A stretch of 42,594 nt of DNA, from the NCBI GenBank assembly GCA_038327995.1, contig JBBQLP010000023.1, positions 1 to 42,594 of the forward strand, written 5' to 3'. Source of the stretch: CAIOYC01 sp038327995. GTDB lineage: Bacteria > Pseudomonadota > Alphaproteobacteria > Caulobacterales > Caulobacteraceae. Made by a program: the position numbers and the translations under genes. The notes under the pieces are model-generated. The model did not search any database. It was not told the origin of the DNA and saw only the letters and a list, made by a program, of their open reading frames with translations. The first letter of the stretch is position 1; every line of letters begins with the position of its first letter. This document shows, piece by piece, positions 25,484 to 34,597 of the stretch.

Positions 25484-26668
25484 ATGTCCGAGCCACTCAA
25501 CATTGTCATCGCTTCCGCCGCCCGCACGCCGGTGGGCTCGTTCAACGGGGCGCTGTCGAGCCTGCCCGCGCACGAACTTGGCGCTATCGCTATCCGCGCG
25601 GCACTGGAAGCCGCAGGCGTCTCTGCGAACGACGTGGACGAGGTGGTGCTGGGACAGGTGTTGCAGGCTGGCGCGGGACAGGGTCCGGCGAGGCAGGCCT
25701 CGATGAAGGCTGGCATCCCAGTGACCGCTCCGGCCTGGTCGCTGAACCAACTATGCGGGTCAGGGCTCAGAGCCGTGGCTCTCGGCGCGCAACAGATAAA
25801 GGACGGCTCCGCCAGCATCATCGTCGCGGGCGGTCAGGAAAGCATGAGCCAGGCGCCGCACGCCCAGAACCTGCGCAACGGGCAGAAGATGGGCGACCTC
25901 GCCTTTGTCGACACCATGATCAAGGATGGTCTGTGGGACGCCTTCCACGGCTATCACATGGGCCAGACAGCCGAGAACATCGCCTCTCGCTGGCAGATCA
26001 CTCGCGAGGATCAGGACCGCTTCGCCGTCGCCAGCCAGAACAAGGCCGAGGCGGCGCAGAAGGCCGGGACTTTCGCTGGCGAGATCGCCCCTGTCACGAT
26101 CAAGGGCCGCAAAGGGGATGTGGTGGTCTCCGACGACGAGTTCATTCGCCACGGCGTTACTTACGAGGGCATCTCGGGTCTGAAGCCGGCCTTCACCAAG
26201 GAGGGCTCCGTCACCGCCGCCAACGCCTCGGGCCTGAACGACGGCGCCGCCGCTCTCGTTTTGATGAGCGCGGAGGAAGCAAAAAAGCGCGGCATCGAGC
26301 CCCTCGGGCGGATTGTCTCCTGGGCAAATGCCGGAGTGGAGCCAGAGGTTATGGGCACCGGCCCGATCCCGGCCTCGAAGAAGGCGCTCGAACGGGCGGG
26401 CTGGAAGGTTTCAGATCTGGATCTGATCGAATCCAACGAGGCCTTCGCCGCCCAGTCCCTCTGCGTGGTGCGCGAGCTTGGCCTCGACGCCTCCAAGGTC
26501 AATGTAAACGGCGGCGCCATCGCCATCGGCCACCCCATTGGCGCGTCTGGCGCCCGAATCCTCACAACGCTACTTCACGAAATGAAACGGCGCGGCGCCA
26601 AGAAGGGTCTCGCTACCCTCTGCATCGGCGGCGGCATGGGCGTGGCCATGTGCGTCGAGAGGGACTGA
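25484..26668 (+). CDS. phaA: Acetyl-CoA C-acetyltransferase (beta-ketothiolase)
   Basis: Condenses two acetyl-CoA to acetoacetyl-CoA, or the reverse. The protein from ATG 25484 is 394 residues, with GGAG upstream; the longer frame to 25346 runs through the regulatory region. The thiolase triad is C91 (LNQLCGSGLRAV), H350 (AIGHPIGASG) and C380 (LCIGGGMGVAMC), matching the Zoogloea numbering. It is followed 50 bases later by phaB, so the pair supplies (R)-3-hydroxybutyryl-CoA for PHB. The synthase phaC is not in this window. Confidence 0.95.
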   Translation: MSEPLNIVIASAARTPVGSFNGALSSLPAHELGAIAIRAALEAAGVSANDVDEVVLGQVLQAGAGQGPARQASMKAGIPVTAPAWSLNQLCGSGLRAVALGAQQIKDGSASIIVAGGQESMSQAPHAQNLRNGQKMGDLAFVDTMIKDGLWDAFHGYHMGQTAENIASRWQITREDQDRFAVASQNKAEAAQKAGTFAGEIAPVTIKGRKGDVVVSDDEFIRHGVTYEGISGLKPAFTKEGSVTAANASGLNDGAAALVLMSAEEAKKRGIEPLGRIVSWANAGVEPEVMGTGPIPASKKALERAGWKVSDLDLIESNEAFAAQSLCVVRELGLDASKVNVNGGAIAIGHPIGASGARILTTLLHEMKRRGAKKGLATLCIGGGMGVAMCVERD

Positions 26669-26718
26669 GCTTGCACTTACAAAAAATAGACAAGAAACTG
26701 GATCAGGGAGCAGGTTGA

Positions 26719-27441
26719 ATGGCGCGGGTAGCATTGGTGACGGGCGGAACGCGGGGCATCGGGCTCGCGATCGTGGACCGGTTGAAACGGGACGGTTTCA
26801 AGGTCGCGGCGGGCTACGCGGGCAATGAGGAGGCCGCGAAGGCCTGCGCCAAAGAACACGGGGTGATGATCGTCAAGGGCAACGTGGGCGAGTTCGCCGA
26901 CGCCGCCCGCGCGGTCCGGGAAGTGGAGGCTGAGCTCGGCCCCATCGACGTCCTTGTCAACAACGCCGGCATTACCCGCGACGCCATGTTGCACAAGATG
27001 ACGCCCGAGCAGTGGAATGAGGTGATCTTCGTCAACCTGGCCTCAATCTTCAACATGAGCCGCAATGTGATCGAGGGAATGCGCGAGCGCGGCTATGGCC
27101 GGATCATCAATATCTCGTCGATCAATGGCCAAAAGGGCCAGATGGGCCAAACCAATTACTCCGCCGCCAAGGCGGGCGTGATCGGCTTTACCAAGGCGCT
27201 GGCGCAGGAAGTCGCGGCCAAGGGCATCACGGTGAACTGCGTCGCCCCCGGGTATATTGATACCGACATGATGAGCGCGGTGCCGCAGCCAGTGCTGGAC
27301 AAGATCATCGCCACCATCCCGGTGGGCCGCCTCGGCCACGCGCATGAGATCGCCGCCTGCGTGGCTTTCCTGGCTCGGGAGGACGCGGCGTTTACGACCG
27401 GGTCCACCGTCACTGTGAACGGCGGGCAATATATCGTGTAG
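26719..27441 (+). CDS. phaB: Acetoacetyl-CoA reductase
   Basis: NADPH-dependent reduction of acetoacetyl-CoA to (R)-3-hydroxybutyryl-CoA for PHB synthesis. A 240-residue short-chain dehydrogenase. TGGTRGIG is at 8-15, NNAG at 81-84, and the catalytic set is S134, Y147 and K151 (NYSAAKAG). TRDAMLHKM and the segment IDTDMMSAVPQPVL fit PhaB rather than FabG. GGGAGCAGG lies just before the ATG. It is cotranscribed with phaA and a short stem follows the stop. Confidence 0.93.
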   Translation: MARVALVTGGTRGIGLAIVDRLKRDGFKVAAGYAGNEEAAKACAKEHGVMIVKGNVGEFADAARAVREVEAELGPIDVLVNNAGITRDAMLHKMTPEQWNEVIFVNLASIFNMSRNVIEGMRERGYGRIINISSINGQKGQMGQTNYSAAKAGVIGFTKALAQEVAAKGITVNCVAPGYIDTDMMSAVPQPVLDKIIATIPVGRLGHAHEIAACVAFLAREDAAFTTGSTVTVNGGQYIV

Positions 27442-27459
27442 GGTTTAGCCCGAACCTGT

Positions 27460-27485
27460 CCCCTCCCGCTTTTCGAGTGGAGGGG
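27460..27485 (+). terminator. Hairpin after phaB, no U-tract
   Basis: CCCCTCC at 27460-27466 pairs with GGAGGGG at 27479-27485. The loop holds a TTTT. No T run follows, so this may only be a stabilising stem at the end of the phaAB transcript. Confidence 0.4.
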
Positions 27486-27591
27486 AGGCGCGCCATACCC
27501 TGCGCTATTGCAGCCACACTAACCCCCTGCGTCCAATCCAACCTTGCTTGCGTCCAAAATCCGCCCCGATCCCACGGCATCTGCTTGTCTC

Positions 27592-28398
27592 ATGCGAGCT
27601 GGCTTTTTCGAGCGCCCCCTTTTTCCCTCCCGTTACCTGTTGGTGCTGATCTCGGCGCTTTGCGTGGCGGCGGGGGCCGGGCAGGCCATGTCCCAGCCCC
27701 GCCCGGCGGGCGCGGCGACGCCAGACCTGGGCGACGTTCTGTTCGGGCGTCCCTCGTCGGATGATCGCTCTATGGCCGCGCCCGCCGTGGCGCGGTTCAA
27801 CACAGATGGGTCGAGTTTCGTGCTCGATGTATCCGCCCATGATCGCGCCCTGATGAAATTCGATGACTCGGGCGAGGTCTGGGCGCTGAACCCCACGCCC
27901 GGGCCGCGCGGGGATACGATCTACAAGAACGACCTTGGCGAGCCGATGCTGCGCGCCACGCGCCTCGGCGGTCTCACGGTCTTCACCCGCGACCGGCCGG
28001 GCGGCGCTGCGGCGGCGCTTCAGGGCGCAGCGCCTTTCATTCGCAATATCCTGCTCTCCGGTCCGGCAGCTCTGTTCCAGATTATGGCCCAGGCTTCCAC
28101 CCGCGCCAGCCGGGCGGCGGGCAAATTGATCCCCTTTGAGGCTGCGGACCTGACGCCGGGGTCCGAGCCCGTTTTCGCCGACGCCGCCAACCTGACCGCC
28201 CAAGCTTTTGTCCGCGCTGACCACAATCGCGTCAGCCATGCCTTTATGACCCGCTACTCTCGCGTCGCTTTCATCAACGGTCGCCCCCCCGGTGTTAGCA
28301 TCTCCGGCCAGGAAGTCCGCATTACCGTGACGCCGGACATGGGGTTCGCGGGCAGGCCCTCGTCGCAGCGGATTTCGCAGGTGCTTTTCCGGCGGTAA
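27592..28398 (+). CDS. Exported hypothetical protein (possibly DUF4908)
   Basis: A 268-residue protein with an N-terminal signal (RYLLVLISALCVAAGAGQA). I start at ATG 27592; a TTG-initiated extension to 27544 is less likely. The mature sequence has FVLDVSAHDRALMKFDDSGEVWALNPTPGPRGDTIYKNDLGEPMLRATRLGG, which resembles a Caulobacterales family I recall as DUF4908, with limited certainty. No catalytic motif is seen. It sits alone between phaB and a small membrane protein. Confidence 0.7.
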   Translation: MRAGFFERPLFPSRYLLVLISALCVAAGAGQAMSQPRPAGAATPDLGDVLFGRPSSDDRSMAAPAVARFNTDGSSFVLDVSAHDRALMKFDDSGEVWALNPTPGPRGDTIYKNDLGEPMLRATRLGGLTVFTRDRPGGAAAALQGAAPFIRNILLSGPAALFQIMAQASTRASRAAGKLIPFEAADLTPGSEPVFADAANLTAQAFVRADHNRVSHAFMTRYSRVAFINGRPPGVSISGQEVRITVTPDMGFAGRPSSQRISQVLFRR

Positions 28399-28477
28399 GG
28401 CGAAGCGACGCCAGCTTCTGGCGCCAAATCGACCCCGAGCGTACTATTCCTGTGAACTTCCAGGAAGGCGAACTTAG

Positions 28478-28675
28478 ATGAACCTGTTCAAATCCATGAC
28501 GTTGACCTGGTGGCAAATCAGCTTGTTCAAGCTCGGGATGCTGGCGCTGGGCGTTCTAATCGGAGCCTATTTGCGTGATGTGCTGGCGTTGGCCTTGCCG
28601 ATTATAGCGGTGATCGCCGCCGCCTGCCTGATCTACATCAGCTACATCTGGATTAGGCAGCCCGCTCAGGCCTAA
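28478..28675 (+). CDS. Small two-helix membrane protein
   Basis: A 65-residue protein with two hydrophobic segments (about 13-28 and 34-58) and a short positive loop between. AGGAAGG precedes ATG 28478 with good spacing. The 3' end overlaps the convergent gloB gene by four bases. No family is recognised. Confidence 0.72.
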   Translation: MNLFKSMTLTWWQISLFKLGMLALGVLIGAYLRDVLALALPIIAVIAAACLIYISYIWIRQPAQA

Positions 28676-29421
28676 CCCCTGAAGCTATCCTTTGCTGCTC
28701 TGATCTCCCCGAACGCCTCCGCCGGACTGGTCGCGTTTGGGCGGAGCAGCGGCGCACGCAGGAAGGGGTTGGTGGCCTTCTCGACGCCGATGGTGGTGGG
28801 AACCGTCCACTCGCCGCGCTCCCGAGCCGCGAAAATCTGGTCGGCGCGGGCCTTCAGCGCCGGGTCGTGATCGACCAAGAGGGCGAAACGGGCGTTCGAC
28901 GCGGTGTATTCGTGGGCGCAATAGACCGTAGTGTCGTCTGGCAGGGCGGCGAGCTTCGACAGGCTCCCCCACATCTGCTGCGCCGTGCCCTCGAACAGCC
29001 GCCCGCATCCGAGCGCGAATAGAGTGTCGCCGACGAAGGCTGCATGATCTGCTGCATCGAAATAGCTGATGTGGCCCAGCGTATGTCCGCCGGTGTCGAT
29101 CACACGGAATGTCGTCTCGCCCAGCTTCACCTCATCGTCCTCGACCACCCGCCGGTCGAGGGGGGCGATGCGCGTCACCTCCGCCGGTCCTACGATCTCG
29201 CAGCCCGTGGCCGCCTTCACTGCTGCATTGCCGCCCGCGTGGTCAGGGTGCCAGTGGGTGTTCATAATCAGCGCGAGGTTCCAGCCGGTGTCCTTGACGG
29301 CCTTCAGCACCGCGTCCGCGTCCGGCGTGTCGATGCTGGCGGCGAGCCCGGTGGCGTCGTCGCGCACCAGATAGCCGTAGTTGTCTTCCAGGCAGGCGAA
29401 CTGGTGCACGGTGATCGACAT
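28672..29421 (-). CDS. gloB: Hydroxyacylglutathione hydrolase (glyoxalase II)
   Basis: Hydrolyses S-lactoylglutathione in methylglyoxal detoxification. The protein is 249 residues from ATG 29421, supported by GAGGAAG two bases before it; the long frame to 29793 overlaps the methyltransferase antisense. The metallo-beta-lactamase motif THWHPDH is at 55-61, and the C-terminal glutathione-binding region has CAHEYTASNARFAL. The methyltransferase gene is divergent from it, an arrangement seen in other alphaproteobacteria. A matching glyoxalase I was not identified in the window. Confidence 0.94.
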   Translation of the reverse strand: MSITVHQFACLEDNYGYLVRDDATGLAASIDTPDADAVLKAVKDTGWNLALIMNTHWHPDHAGGNAAVKAATGCEIVGPAEVTRIAPLDRRVVEDDEVKLGETTFRVIDTGGHTLGHISYFDAADHAAFVGDTLFALGCGRLFEGTAQQMWGSLSKLAALPDDTTVYCAHEYTASNARFALLVDHDPALKARADQIFAARERGEWTVPTTIGVEKATNPFLRAPLLRPNATSPAEAFGEIRAAKDSFRG

Positions 29422-29484
29422 GGCTTCCTCGTTAGGTCGGGGGCGTTCCCCTATATGTAGGCTGGAATCACGGACGGCGAGACC

Positions 29485-30255
29485 ATGCGGCGCGATGTAT
29501 CTGATCTTCGGGACTTTTACGCCAGTCCGCTGGGCTGCGCGGCGAGAGACATGATCGTGCGCAAGCTGGTGGAAGCCTGGCAGGGCGCGCGGGGACTGGA
29601 CGTGCTGGGGATCGGTTATGCGACACCCTTTCTGGAAATATTCCGCGATCAGGCTCGCCGCACCCTCGCCCCCATGCCTGCGCGTCAGGGGGTCGAACTT
29701 TGGCCGCACGAGGGAAGGGCGCTGTCCTGCCTGACTGGCGAGACGAAGCTGCCGTTTCCCAACGCTCTGTTCGATCGGGTGCTGATGGTTCACGCGCTGG
29801 AGGAGAGCGATGAGCCCGAAGCGCTGCTAGCCGAAGCGCGGCGGGTGCTGGCCCCGTCCGGGCGGCTGATCGTGGTGGCGGCCTCGCGCACCGGCCTCTG
29901 GTCGCTGGCGGAGAACACTCCATTCGGTCATGGCCGCCCCTTCACCCGAAGCCAGCTTGAAGCCGCCGTGCGCGGCGCCGGGCTTGAGCCCATTGCGTGG
30001 TCGCGCGCCCTCTATGCTCCTCCACACCTGATGTTCGCGCCATGGGCTGAAGCGTTTGAGCAGGTGGGATCGCGTCTCGCCCCCCCACTCTCGGGCGTGG
30101 TGTTGCTGGAAGCCGTGAAGCAGACCTTCGCGGTCAGGCCGCGCGGCGCCGTCGCTCCTGCGTTCGCCCGCCCCGCTTTCAACCCGCTTCCAGTGGGCGC
30201 AGTGCGACAATCCAGCGAGCCCCGCTATTGGAAGCGGAGCCAAACTTCGCCATAG
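29485..30255 (+). CDS. Class I SAM-dependent methyltransferase
   Basis: A 256-residue cytoplasmic protein. The Rossmann motif I is divergent (GLDVLGIGYATPFLEIF near 37-53), motif IV region is FPNALFDRVLMVHALEESDEPEALLAEARRVLAPSGRLIVV, which is clearly the Methyltransf_11 pattern. The substrate is unknown. It is divergent from gloB, a known genomic partner of this group, and is followed 30 bases later by the P-II gene in the same direction. Confidence 0.85.
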   Translation: MRRDVSDLRDFYASPLGCAARDMIVRKLVEAWQGARGLDVLGIGYATPFLEIFRDQARRTLAPMPARQGVELWPHEGRALSCLTGETKLPFPNALFDRVLMVHALEESDEPEALLAEARRVLAPSGRLIVVAASRTGLWSLAENTPFGHGRPFTRSQLEAAVRGAGLEPIAWSRALYAPPHLMFAPWAEAFEQVGSRLAPPLSGVVLLEAVKQTFAVRPRGAVAPAFARPAFNPLPVGAVRQSSEPRYWKRSQTSP

Positions 30256-30285
30256 CTGTAGGCGAGACCATTCGGGAAACCCGCG

Positions 30286-30630
30286 ATGAAACTGATCACC
30301 GCCGTCATCAAGCCCAGCCGCCTGGATGCGGTGCTCGACGCCGTCACCGAGGCGGGCGCATCGGGCGTCACCGTCACCGAGGTGCGTGGCTATGGCCGCC
30401 AGAAGGGCAAGACGGAGGTCTATCGCGGGGCCGAATACGAGGTGAAGCTGCTACCCAAGGTCAAAATCGAGATCGCCACCCCTTCCGACATCACCGACAA
30501 GATCGTCGACGCCATCGTCAAATCCGCCAACACCGGCAAAATCGGCGACGGCAAGGTGTTCGTGATGGAGCTGGAATCGGCCCTGCGTATCCGCACCGGC
30601 GAGCGGGACGCCCAGGCGATCATAGGGTAG
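30286..30630 (+). CDS. P-II family nitrogen regulatory protein
   Basis: A 114-residue trimeric signal protein that senses 2-oxoglutarate and ATP/ADP. The T-loop reads GRQKGKTEVYRGAEYEVK, with the uridylylatable Tyr at position 51. The C-terminal TGERDAQAI matches the P-II end. GlnB versus GlnK cannot be separated from this. Neither glnA nor amtB is next to it, and a flavin monooxygenase follows instead. It is 30 bases after the methyltransferase gene, so it may share that promoter. Confidence 0.93.
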   Translation: MKLITAVIKPSRLDAVLDAVTEAGASGVTVTEVRGYGRQKGKTEVYRGAEYEVKLLPKVKIEIATPSDITDKIVDAIVKSANTGKIGDGKVFVMELESALRIRTGERDAQAIIG

Positions 30631-30765
30631 GAGGCCGTTCTGCCCCAGGGCCCGCGCTTGCCGTCCCTAACTGATCGCCATTCACTCTCGACAATTCGCC
30701 CGGAAATCGCGAGGGTGAGCCCGCCCGGCGGCCATTCACGATCTGCGGGCGGGAGACAGAGCCCT

Positions 30766-31983
30766 ATGACCGGCCGCAAGATTCGCTTCGGGGCCTTCAT
30801 CGCCCCCTTCCATCCCCTGGACGAGAACCCCACCCTCGCTATCGAGCGCGACCTTGAGCTGGTCGTTCACATGGATCGGCTGGGCTACGACGAGGCCTGG
30901 ATCGGCGAGCACCATTCGGCGGGCTTTGAGCTGATCGCTTCGCCTGAAGTGTTCATCGCCTTCGCTGCCGAACGCACCAAGACCATTCGCCTCGGCACCG
31001 GCGTCTCCTCGCTCCCCTACCATCACCCCTTGATCCTCGCGGACCGGATCAACCAGCTAGATCACATGACGCGCGGGCGGGTGATGTTCGGCGTAGGGCC
31101 GGGCGCCCTGCCGTCAGACGCCTTCATGATGGGCATTCCGGTAGCCAGGCAGCGCGATCGTATGGACGAGGCGCTCGATGTGATCGTGCCGCTTCTGCGC
31201 GGCGAGACGGTGACGGCCAAGACCGACTGGTTCGAGTTGAACGAGGCGCGGCTGCAAATGACGCCCTATTCGCGTCCCTCGGTGGACATGGCGGTGGCAA
31301 GTCAGGTTTCGCCCACCGGCGCGCGGGCGGCGGGCAAGCATGGCCTCGGCCTTCTCTCCATCGGCGCCACACAAAGCGGCGGCTTCAACGCCCTGTCCTC
31401 CAACTGGGCCATTGCGGAAGAACAGGCGGCAGCGCGCGGCCACACGCTGGACCGTTCCGGCTGGCGTCTCGTCGGCCCGGTGCACGTGGCGGAGACTCGC
31501 GAGAAGGCCCGAGCCGACGTGCGCTTCGGCCTGGACAAATGGCTCACCTATTTCCGCGAGGTGGCGGCCCTGCCGCTTGCGCCGGACGAGGGCGGCGATC
31601 CGGTGGATCAGCTCATCGCTTCTGGCATGGCGGTGGTCGGCACCCCCGACGACGCTATCGCCCAGATCGAACGACTTGAGGCGCAGTCCGGTGGTTTCGG
31701 CGCCTTTTTGATGATGGACCACAACTGGGCCGACTGGGCCGAGAAGAAACGCTCCTACGAGATGTTCGCTCGCCACGTGGCGCCGAAGTTCCAGGGACTG
31801 AACGAAAACCGCGACGCTTCATTGAACTGGGCTCGCGACAACCGCCCCCGCTTCATGGGCGAAGCGATGATGGCCGTCGGGGCCCGGGTCGCCCAGCACA
31901 TTCAGGAAAAGGGAACCGGCAACATCCGCCCCGAAATCCTCGAAGCTATGGGCATGGGCAAGAAGGCGGACGCGGCGGAGTAG
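30766..31983 (+). CDS. LLM-class flavin-dependent monooxygenase (limonene monooxygenase-like)
   Basis: A 405-residue bacterial-luciferase-fold enzyme using reduced FMN. The start at ATG 30766 is favoured because conserved sequence (IRFGAFIAPFHPLDENPTLA) begins at once, with GGGAG upstream. Further segments, DRLGYDEAWIGEHHSAGFE, RLGTGVSSLPYHHPL and RGRVMFGVGPGALPSDA, fit limonene 1,2-monooxygenase-like members. The substrate is unknown; terpene use is only a family possibility. A separate flavin reductase was not found beside it. Confidence 0.9.
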   Translation: MTGRKIRFGAFIAPFHPLDENPTLAIERDLELVVHMDRLGYDEAWIGEHHSAGFELIASPEVFIAFAAERTKTIRLGTGVSSLPYHHPLILADRINQLDHMTRGRVMFGVGPGALPSDAFMMGIPVARQRDRMDEALDVIVPLLRGETVTAKTDWFELNEARLQMTPYSRPSVDMAVASQVSPTGARAAGKHGLGLLSIGATQSGGFNALSSNWAIAEEQAAARGHTLDRSGWRLVGPVHVAETREKARADVRFGLDKWLTYFREVAALPLAPDEGGDPVDQLIASGMAVVGTPDDAIAQIERLEAQSGGFGAFLMMDHNWADWAEKKRSYEMFARHVAPKFQGLNENRDASLNWARDNRPRFMGEAMMAVGARVAQHIQEKGTGNIRPEILEAMGMGKKADAAE

Positions 31984-31989
31984 GACGGC

Positions 31990-33069
31990 CTATATCCGTC
32001 CCGGCTCCACCACGATCTTCACCTGTGCTTCGGGATCGGCCAGCACCTTGAACGCGGCGGCGACACCCTCTAACCCCACCGTTGATGTGAGGGCGGGGCG
32101 CACATCGATGATCCCTTCGGAAATCTGGTGCAGGGTCGCGGCGAACTCTTCCGGCGTGTAGCCAAGCGCGAAGCGGAAATCCAGATGTTTGGAAATGCAC
32201 AGGAAAGGCTCGATCCGGTCCGGCTGCATACAGACCCCGGCGACAATGATCTGTGACGCGGGCGGGCACGCCTCGATCAGCGCCTGCAACACTCCGGGCA
32301 CGCCCACGCACTCAAAGATGATCGCCCGCTTGCCGGGTTTGCCCATCATCATCGCCATAGTCCGCTCCGCCCCGTTGGCGGGCACGCCGAGGTCTGACCA
32401 ACGGGTGTGCGGGCTTTCGACGGCGGGATCGATCACCAGGTCAGCCCCCATCTTCTCGGCCACGGCGCGGCGCTTGGGCGAGAAGTCCGAAGCGATCACA
32501 GGGCCAAGGCCCCGCGCCTTCAGCGCCGCGATCACTGCCAGCCCCACAGGACCGCAGCCGACCACCAAGGCGACCGAATCCTTGTCCATTGCCGACTGCG
32601 CCGCCGCGTGTGCGCCGACGGCGAAGGGTTCGGTCATGGCCGCCTGCGTATCCGCAAGCCCGTTTTTCACCTCGAGCAGCAGAGACTCCATCAGCACCAT
32701 ACGCTCCGCAAATCCTCCGGGGAGCCGGTTGGAGTACCCGATGGCGTCCATGCCGTTCGGACCGAAGGAGACCGGCATTCCCACCACCCGGGTTCCAGGC
32801 TTGAAGCGCCCGCCGCCAAGGCCGTGCTCGATCACCTCCGCAACATATTCATGACCAAACACCACATCCTTGCTGGCGTCGAGACCGCTGCCGCCCGTTC
32901 CCGCGCGTTGACCGAGTTCGACCATGTGATCCAGATGGTGCAGGGCGTGAAGGTCCGAGCCGCAGATGCCGCAGGCCAGCGTCTTCACCAGGGTCTGGCC
33001 CGGTCCGGGCGTGATCTCCGCGATCTCGTCCCAGACAAGCGTCGTTCCCCGTCTTACGACAGCGCGCAT
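31990..33069 (-). CDS. Zinc-dependent alcohol dehydrogenase (MDR)
   Basis: A 359-residue medium-chain dehydrogenase. Its start at 33069 is set by AGGAGG five bases before ATG; the frame to 33102 has no such site. Catalytic zinc ligands are C36 (GICGSDLH) and H73/E74 (GHE). The usual four-Cys structural zinc lobe is missing. The NAD(P) motif is VVGCGPVGLAVIAALKARG. It is divergent from the zinc-less quinone oxidoreductase, about 104 bases apart. Substrate is not known. Confidence 0.9.
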   Translation of the reverse strand: MRAVVRRGTTLVWDEIAEITPGPGQTLVKTLACGICGSDLHALHHLDHMVELGQRAGTGGSGLDASKDVVFGHEYVAEVIEHGLGGGRFKPGTRVVGMPVSFGPNGMDAIGYSNRLPGGFAERMVLMESLLLEVKNGLADTQAAMTEPFAVGAHAAAQSAMDKDSVALVVGCGPVGLAVIAALKARGLGPVIASDFSPKRRAVAEKMGADLVIDPAVESPHTRWSDLGVPANGAERTMAMMMGKPGKRAIIFECVGVPGVLQALIEACPPASQIIVAGVCMQPDRIEPFLCISKHLDFRFALGYTPEEFAATLHQISEGIIDVRPALTSTVGLEGVAAAFKVLADPEAQVKIVVEPGRI

Positions 33070-33173
33070 GGTGGCCTCCTGTGGTTTCCTGCCATCAAGC
33101 ACAGCTTTCCTCTCCTTGCTACGGCGGATGACGCGTGCTCCATACCGACCACACGAAAGTTCGGAGAGAGACG

Positions 33174-34136
33174 ATGAAGGCGGCGGTCTATTATGAAAAC
33201 GGTGGTCCCGAGGTCCTGAAATATGAGGACGCGCCCGATCCCGTCTGCCATCCCAAGGGCGTGGTCATCCGGGTCGAGGCCATCGCCATCGAGGGCGGCG
33301 ACACCCTGAACCGCTGGAAGGGAGCGCTTGTCACCACGCCGCACATCGTCGGCTATCAGGCGGCGGGCGAGATCATCGAGGTGGGGTCGGAAGTCACCCA
33401 TCTTCGGGTGGGCCAAAGGGTGGCGACGGTGGACGGCTTTGGCTCCCACGCGGCCCTGCGCGCCGTGCCAGCCCGCAACGCTTGGCTTGTGCCGGATGGG
33501 TTCGATATCGCCAAGGCCGCCGCCATTCCCGTCACCTTCGGCACCGCGCACGACTGCCTGTTCGAGTTCGGACGGCTAAAGGCGGGGGAGACCGTGCTGG
33601 TGCAAGCGGGCGCGAGTGGCGTTGGCGTCGCCGCGATCCAGCTTGCAAAGCGGGCAGGCGCACGGGTGCTCGCCACCGCATCGTCGAACGAACGGCTGGA
33701 GAAGCTGAAGCCCCTGGGGCTCGACGACGGGATCAACTATTCTGAGGAAGACGTGGCGAAGGCCGTCATGCGCCTCACCGACAACAAGGGCGTCAACCTG
33801 GTGGTCGACAGCGTCGGCGGCCCCACCTTGCAAGGGTCACTGGCCTCGCTCGCCTATCGGGGGCGGGTGTCGATGGTGGGCGCGGCAGGGCGCGAGCCCA
33901 TGGTGGTGGATGTTTCCTCGCTCATGGGTGGCAATCGATCGCTCTCGGGCGTCTTTCTCGGGGCTGAGATGGGCACGGACCGGGCGCATGACAACATCCA
34001 ACGCCTGATCGAAGAGGCCGCGCGGGGTGAGCTTCAGGTCGTGATCGACAAGCGCTTTCCCCTATCCGAAGCCGCCGCCGCCCACGCCTATATCGAAAGC
34101 CGCCAGGCGGTGGGCCGGGTGGTGCTGGTTCCATAA
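33174..34136 (+). CDS. Zinc-less NADPH:quinone oxidoreductase-type MDR
   Basis: A 320-residue protein of the quinone oxidoreductase group. ATG 33174 follows GGAGAGAG. The N-terminal MKAAVYYENGGPEVLKYED and the nucleotide motif VQAGASGVGVAAIQLAKRAGA are typical. Zinc ligand Cys/His positions are absent. The last residues (AVGRVVLVP) are the standard end. It is divergent from the zinc ADH. It may reduce quinones or enones; nothing here identifies the substrate. Confidence 0.92.
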   Translation: MKAAVYYENGGPEVLKYEDAPDPVCHPKGVVIRVEAIAIEGGDTLNRWKGALVTTPHIVGYQAAGEIIEVGSEVTHLRVGQRVATVDGFGSHAALRAVPARNAWLVPDGFDIAKAAAIPVTFGTAHDCLFEFGRLKAGETVLVQAGASGVGVAAIQLAKRAGARVLATASSNERLEKLKPLGLDDGINYSEEDVAKAVMRLTDNKGVNLVVDSVGGPTLQGSLASLAYRGRVSMVGAAGREPMVVDVSSLMGGNRSLSGVFLGAEMGTDRAHDNIQRLIEEAARGELQVVIDKRFPLSEAAAAHAYIESRQAVGRVVLVP

Positions 34137-34241
34137 CGCGAGATTGGGAACGCCCGGGCGAGCGGAGCATTATCGCAAGGATAGACAGCGGTCGCCCTTT
34201 GGCCGCAATACGCCGTGGGGCGTCAACCTGGAGATCACGAA

Positions 34242-34580
34242 ATGCGTAAGTTCATCACCTCGGCAATCGCCGCCGCCTCGCTTGTCGGCATCGCGGGCGC
34301 CCCGCAACTGGCTTCGGCGCACAGCTATCATCACTATCGCCACCACGGCTATCACAACTCGCATAACGGCAACTACGCCTCTGCTCGCCATGAGCAGTCG
34401 TGCGAGAGCGCCCGTCGTCGCCGGGCCAACACCGGCACGGTGATCGGTGGTCTTGGCGGCGCGCTGGCGGGCAACGCCCTGTCGCATGGCGGCGGCAAGC
34501 TCGGCGGCACCCTGATCGGCGGCGGCGTTGGCGCGGTGGTCGGCCACACGATCGCGGATCGTCGCAAGGGCGACTGCTAA
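34242..34580 (+). CDS. Exported glycine-zipper protein
   Basis: A 112-residue exported protein. ATG 34242 begins a signal peptide (KFITSAIAAASLVGIAG, cleavage near SAHS); the frame to 34215 adds nine residues. A His/Tyr-rich stretch (HSYHHYRHHGYHNSHNGNY) is followed by a glycine-zipper segment (GTVIGGLGGALAGNALSHGGGKLGGTLIGGGVGAVVGHTIADRR), as in the 17-kDa surface antigen family. A C-terminal Cys closes it. It likely sits in or against the outer membrane, role unknown. Confidence 0.85.
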   Translation: MRKFITSAIAAASLVGIAGAPQLASAHSYHHYRHHGYHNSHNGNYASARHEQSCESARRRRANTGTVIGGLGGALAGNALSHGGGKLGGTLIGGGVGAVVGHTIADRRKGDC

Positions 34581-34597
34581 GCAGCTTTTCCTTCAAT

